The notes beneath the pieces are model-generated. The model was not told where the DNA came from. It worked only from the letters and a program-made list of their open reading frames with translations, and did not search any database. 8,578 nt of DNA from CALRGE01 sp964365765 (GTDB lineage Bacteria > Patescibacteriota > Gracilibacteria > UBA1369 > 2-02-FULL-48-14), in NCBI GenBank assembly GCA_964365765.1, contig CAYIRB010000046.1, positions 1 to 8,578 of the forward strand, read 5' to 3'. The position numbers and the translations under genes were made by a program. This document shows positions 6,723 to 8,578 of this stretch, in pieces; position 1 is the stretch's first letter, and each line of letters opens with the position of its first letter.

Positions 6723-8038
6723 ATGCTCGAAAAGACTATCGCGGAAGTTTTTACGCCCTCGCCAAGTCCAATTTTCAAATTTCCGGTTTGCAGCCTTACG
6801 GTTCTTTTTCCCGCGCTTTGTGCCAAATAAAAATGGCCGCCGCGATTGTGAATTGCGACTTGGGTTATTTGGAAGAAAAAAAATCTTCGGCTGTGTATAA
6901 AGCCGGAGAAGAGTTTTTACGCGGCGATTTCGACGAGTATTTCGATTTGGATGTGTATCAAGCCGGCGCCGGCACACCGTTCAACATGAATATGAATGAA
7001 ATATTGTCCGCTCGAGCGAATGAAATATTGAGCGGAAAAAAAATCGTTCATCCGAATGACGATATAAATATGTCACAGTCTTCCAACGACGTGATTCCCA
7101 CAGCCATAAGGTTGGCCGCCATTCATGATTTGATGGAATTGTTCGAAAACGGAGAGAATTTACGCAAAATTCTGTTGAAAAAATCCAAAGAGTTCGGGGA
7201 TTATTTAAAAGTCGGGCGAACACATTTGCAAGACGCGGTTCCGATCACTTTGGGGCAGGAGTTTGGCGCGTACTCTTTCGCTCTTGAAAAACGTTTGAAA
7301 CGAATCAAATACGCCGCCGAAGAGTTAAAAATATTGGGCATAGGCGGTACGGCCACGGGTTCGGGAATCAATACGGGTGACAAATTTGCGAAGATGATGT
7401 GCGAACAACTGGAAATTCTGTGCGAGGAGAAAGGCCTGAGTGCCGCCGAAAATAAATTCGAAACCACGCACAGCATGGCGGTGTTTCTGGCTATATCCGC
7501 GGCTCTGCGCGGACTGGCCGTTGAACTTTTAAGAATTTCAAACGACATCAGAATGATGGCGAGCGGACCGGTCGCGGGGTTAAATGAAATCATATTGCCG
7601 GAAGTCGAGCCGGGCTCATCCATCATGCCCGGGAAAGTCAATCCTTCCATTCCGGAGTGTCTGAGCATGATTTGCATACAGGTCATCGGACTTGATCAAA
7701 GTATTTCGCTTGCGGCGCAACAGGGCCAATTCGAACTGAACTGGCACACGCCGCTGATTATGTTTGATTTATTGCACCAGATTGAAATCTTAAAAAATGG
7801 AATGCGTATGTTCGCCGAAAATTGCATATCGGGCATTCGAGCCGACAAGAAGGCTCTGGAAGAAAAGTTGAATGCTTCCACGGCGCTCGCGACCGTGCTC
7901 GCGCCACACATCGGCTATAAGGTAGTCGCCAAGCTTGTGAAGGAATCTCTTAAAAAGGGCATACCTTTCGCAAAAGTTGTTCCCGCCAAATATAAAAAAT
8001 TTTTGGATCCCAAATTGATGATAAAGCCGAACAGGTAA
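6719..8038 (+). CDS. Fumarase/aspartase superfamily lyase (aspartate ammonia-lyase or class II fumarase)
   Basis: The enzyme would release fumarate from aspartate (with ammonia) or interconvert fumarate and malate, as a homotetramer in the cytoplasm. Active-site motifs are intact: GAGT (83-86), HPNDDINMSQSSND (111-124), GRTHLQDAVPITLGQEF (166-182; Thr168, His169) and the loop GSSIMPGKVNP (299-309; likely base Ser300, with Lys306 and Asn308). GAGT, DAVP, RMMASGP and SIPE lean toward aspartase, while QSSND and NKFE lean toward fumarase, so the substrate is undecided. At 439 residues it is shorter than usual (about 460-470): the N-terminal segment YYGxQTxRAxENF is contracted to FYALAKSNF (11-19). 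A stop at 6704-6706 rules out an upstream start. A C-terminal fumarase domain is present (HIGY at 397-400 onward). The start overlaps rlmE (ATGA). Confidence 0.92.
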   Translation: MNARKDYRGSFYALAKSNFQISGLQPYGSFSRALCQIKMAAAIVNCDLGYLEEKKSSAVYKAGEEFLRGDFDEYFDLDVYQAGAGTPFNMNMNEILSARANEILSGKKIVHPNDDINMSQSSNDVIPTAIRLAAIHDLMELFENGENLRKILLKKSKEFGDYLKVGRTHLQDAVPITLGQEFGAYSFALEKRLKRIKYAAEELKILGIGGTATGSGINTGDKFAKMMCEQLEILCEEKGLSAAENKFETTHSMAVFLAISAALRGLAVELLRISNDIRMMASGPVAGLNEIILPEVEPGSSIMPGKVNPSIPECLSMICIQVIGLDQSISLAAQQGQFELNWHTPLIMFDLLHQIEILKNGMRMFAENCISGIRADKKALEEKLNASTALATVLAPHIGYKVVAKLVKESLKKGIPFAKVVPAKYKKFLDPKLMIKPNR

Positions 8039-8040
8039 TC

Positions 8041-8578
8041 CTATAAGACCGTTACTTCTTTTGAAATCGTTGAGATTACGCCCGTATCGCCCGTGACCGT
8101 GAGTGTCAGAGTATATGTCCCGGGATTGCCATACATGTGCATGGGGGGCAGGCGGTCGAAGCTTATAGCCCCGTCGCCGAATTCCCAACTGTAACTTTTG
8201 ATTGTGCCCTTTGAGCATGTGGGTACAGCCGCGACGTATAAAGGCGCCGCTCCGCTCTCTGTGTTTACCGTGAAGCACGCCGTAAGAGAAACAGGCCTTA
8301 CAACTATTTGCATAGTGGTCGAGTTTGTCTTGCCGTCACCGCCCGTCACCGTCAAAGCGACCGTAAAGTTTCCCACAGTTGTGTATTTGTATGTCACGGT
8401 GGAGCCTCCTATGTAGGGCGCGCCGCCGTCACCAAAATCGTAAGTGTAGGAAACAATTTCGCCGTCTTTATAGGTTGACGCCGAACTGTCGAATGAAACC
8501 GTAAGTGGTACTTCACCGTTGCTTTTGTCCGAGCTCAGTTTGGCCGTAATGCCTTGTGCCGTTACGCTGACCGCAACG
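8041..8578 (-). CDS. Exported PKD-domain protein, C-terminal part only
   Basis: The minus frame is open from the right edge to a TAG at 8043-8041, giving 178 residues; the N-terminus lies outside the window. It contains two tandem PKD domains, Ig-like folds of extracellular bacterial proteins. The first spans about 11-93 with the core YDFGDG (46-51) and the strand YTTVGNFTVALTV. The second spans about 97-178 with WEFGDG (131-136) and MYGNPGTYTLTLTV. The second has a Cys pair (101 and 121) at strand positions that are not normally Cys, possibly a disulfide. The protein ends right after the second domain, so the PKD pair is the C-terminal stalk or binding unit and any catalytic or anchor part is upstream. 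The stop lies 2 bases from the lyase stop. A GTG at 8397 begins a shorter open frame but cuts into the first domain, so it is not the start. Confidence 0.9.
   Translation of the reverse strand, partial: VAVSVTAQGITAKLSSDKSNGEVPLTVSFDSSASTYKDGEIVSYTYDFGDGGAPYIGGSTVTYKYTTVGNFTVALTVTGGDGKTNSTTMQIVVRPVSLTACFTVNTESGAAPLYVAAVPTCSKGTIKSYSWEFGDGAISFDRLPPMHMYGNPGTYTLTLTVTGDTGVISTISKEVTVL

Noticed and set aside
8030..8110. A shared bidirectional terminator between the convergent genes
   Set aside because: I could not find a convincing GC-rich inverted repeat with a flanking T- or A-run.
1..8578. Recoded TGA (as in Gracilibacteria, Absconditabacteria or mycoplasmas)
   Set aside because: TGA ends polX, the lipoprotein gene and rlmE exactly at start-overlap junctions, and no in-frame TGA was seen inside the genes.
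1..8578. Mobile element, prophage, toxin-antitoxin or defence system
   Set aside because: No transposase, integrase, inverted terminal repeats, nuclease/ATPase pair or small toxin-like gene is visible. PolX, with its PHP domain, is a standard repair enzyme.

Overview
The window looks like a compact bacterial genome segment, probably from the Candidate Phyla Radiation (Patescibacteria) or a similarly streamlined lineage. The evidence is indirect: genes abut or overlap by 1-4 bases, no start codon has a clear Shine-Dalgarno sequence, two start codons sit directly behind a -10-like box, and the secreted proteins (thrombospondin type-3 repeat, Thr/Ser-rich linkers, PKD domains) are of a kind common in such genomes. 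The lineage is an inference. TGA, TAA and TAG all end genes here, so the standard bacterial code fits.

Layout: (1) Positions 1-2421, minus strand, hold the first 807 codons of a large exported cysteine-rich protein that runs off the left edge. It has a membrane/signal segment, a beta-rich region, a calcium-binding type thrombospondin-3 repeat and seven Cys-x2-Cys modules arranged as A-B-C, A'-B'-C', D. (2) Positions 2422-2540 are a divergent promoter region. (3) Positions 2541-8038, plus strand, hold six tightly packed genes: polX (DNA repair polymerase with PHP nuclease), rsmE (16S rRNA m3U methyltransferase), a small lipoprotein, rsmG (16S rRNA m7G methyltransferase), rlmE (23S rRNA 2'-O-methyltransferase) and a fumarase/aspartase-family lyase. 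(4) Positions 8041-8578, minus strand, hold the C-terminal 178 residues of a second exported protein with two PKD domains; it runs off the right edge and converges on the lyase gene with only 2 bases between the stop codons.

The plus-strand genes form one or two operons. polX-rsmE overlap by ATGA. After 33 bases with a probable new promoter, lipoprotein-rsmG-rlmE-lyase follow with ATGA, TAATG and ATGA junctions, so translation is probably coupled. Three rRNA methyltransferases in one cluster point to ribosome maturation as the shared theme; polX, the lipoprotein and the lyase are functionally unrelated passengers as far as can be seen. The housekeeping operon is bracketed by two cell-surface genes on the opposite strand.

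I see no CRISPR array, tRNA, rRNA, insertion sequence or integrase, and no obvious new defence or mobile system. The most unusual element is the duplicated Cys-module surface protein.
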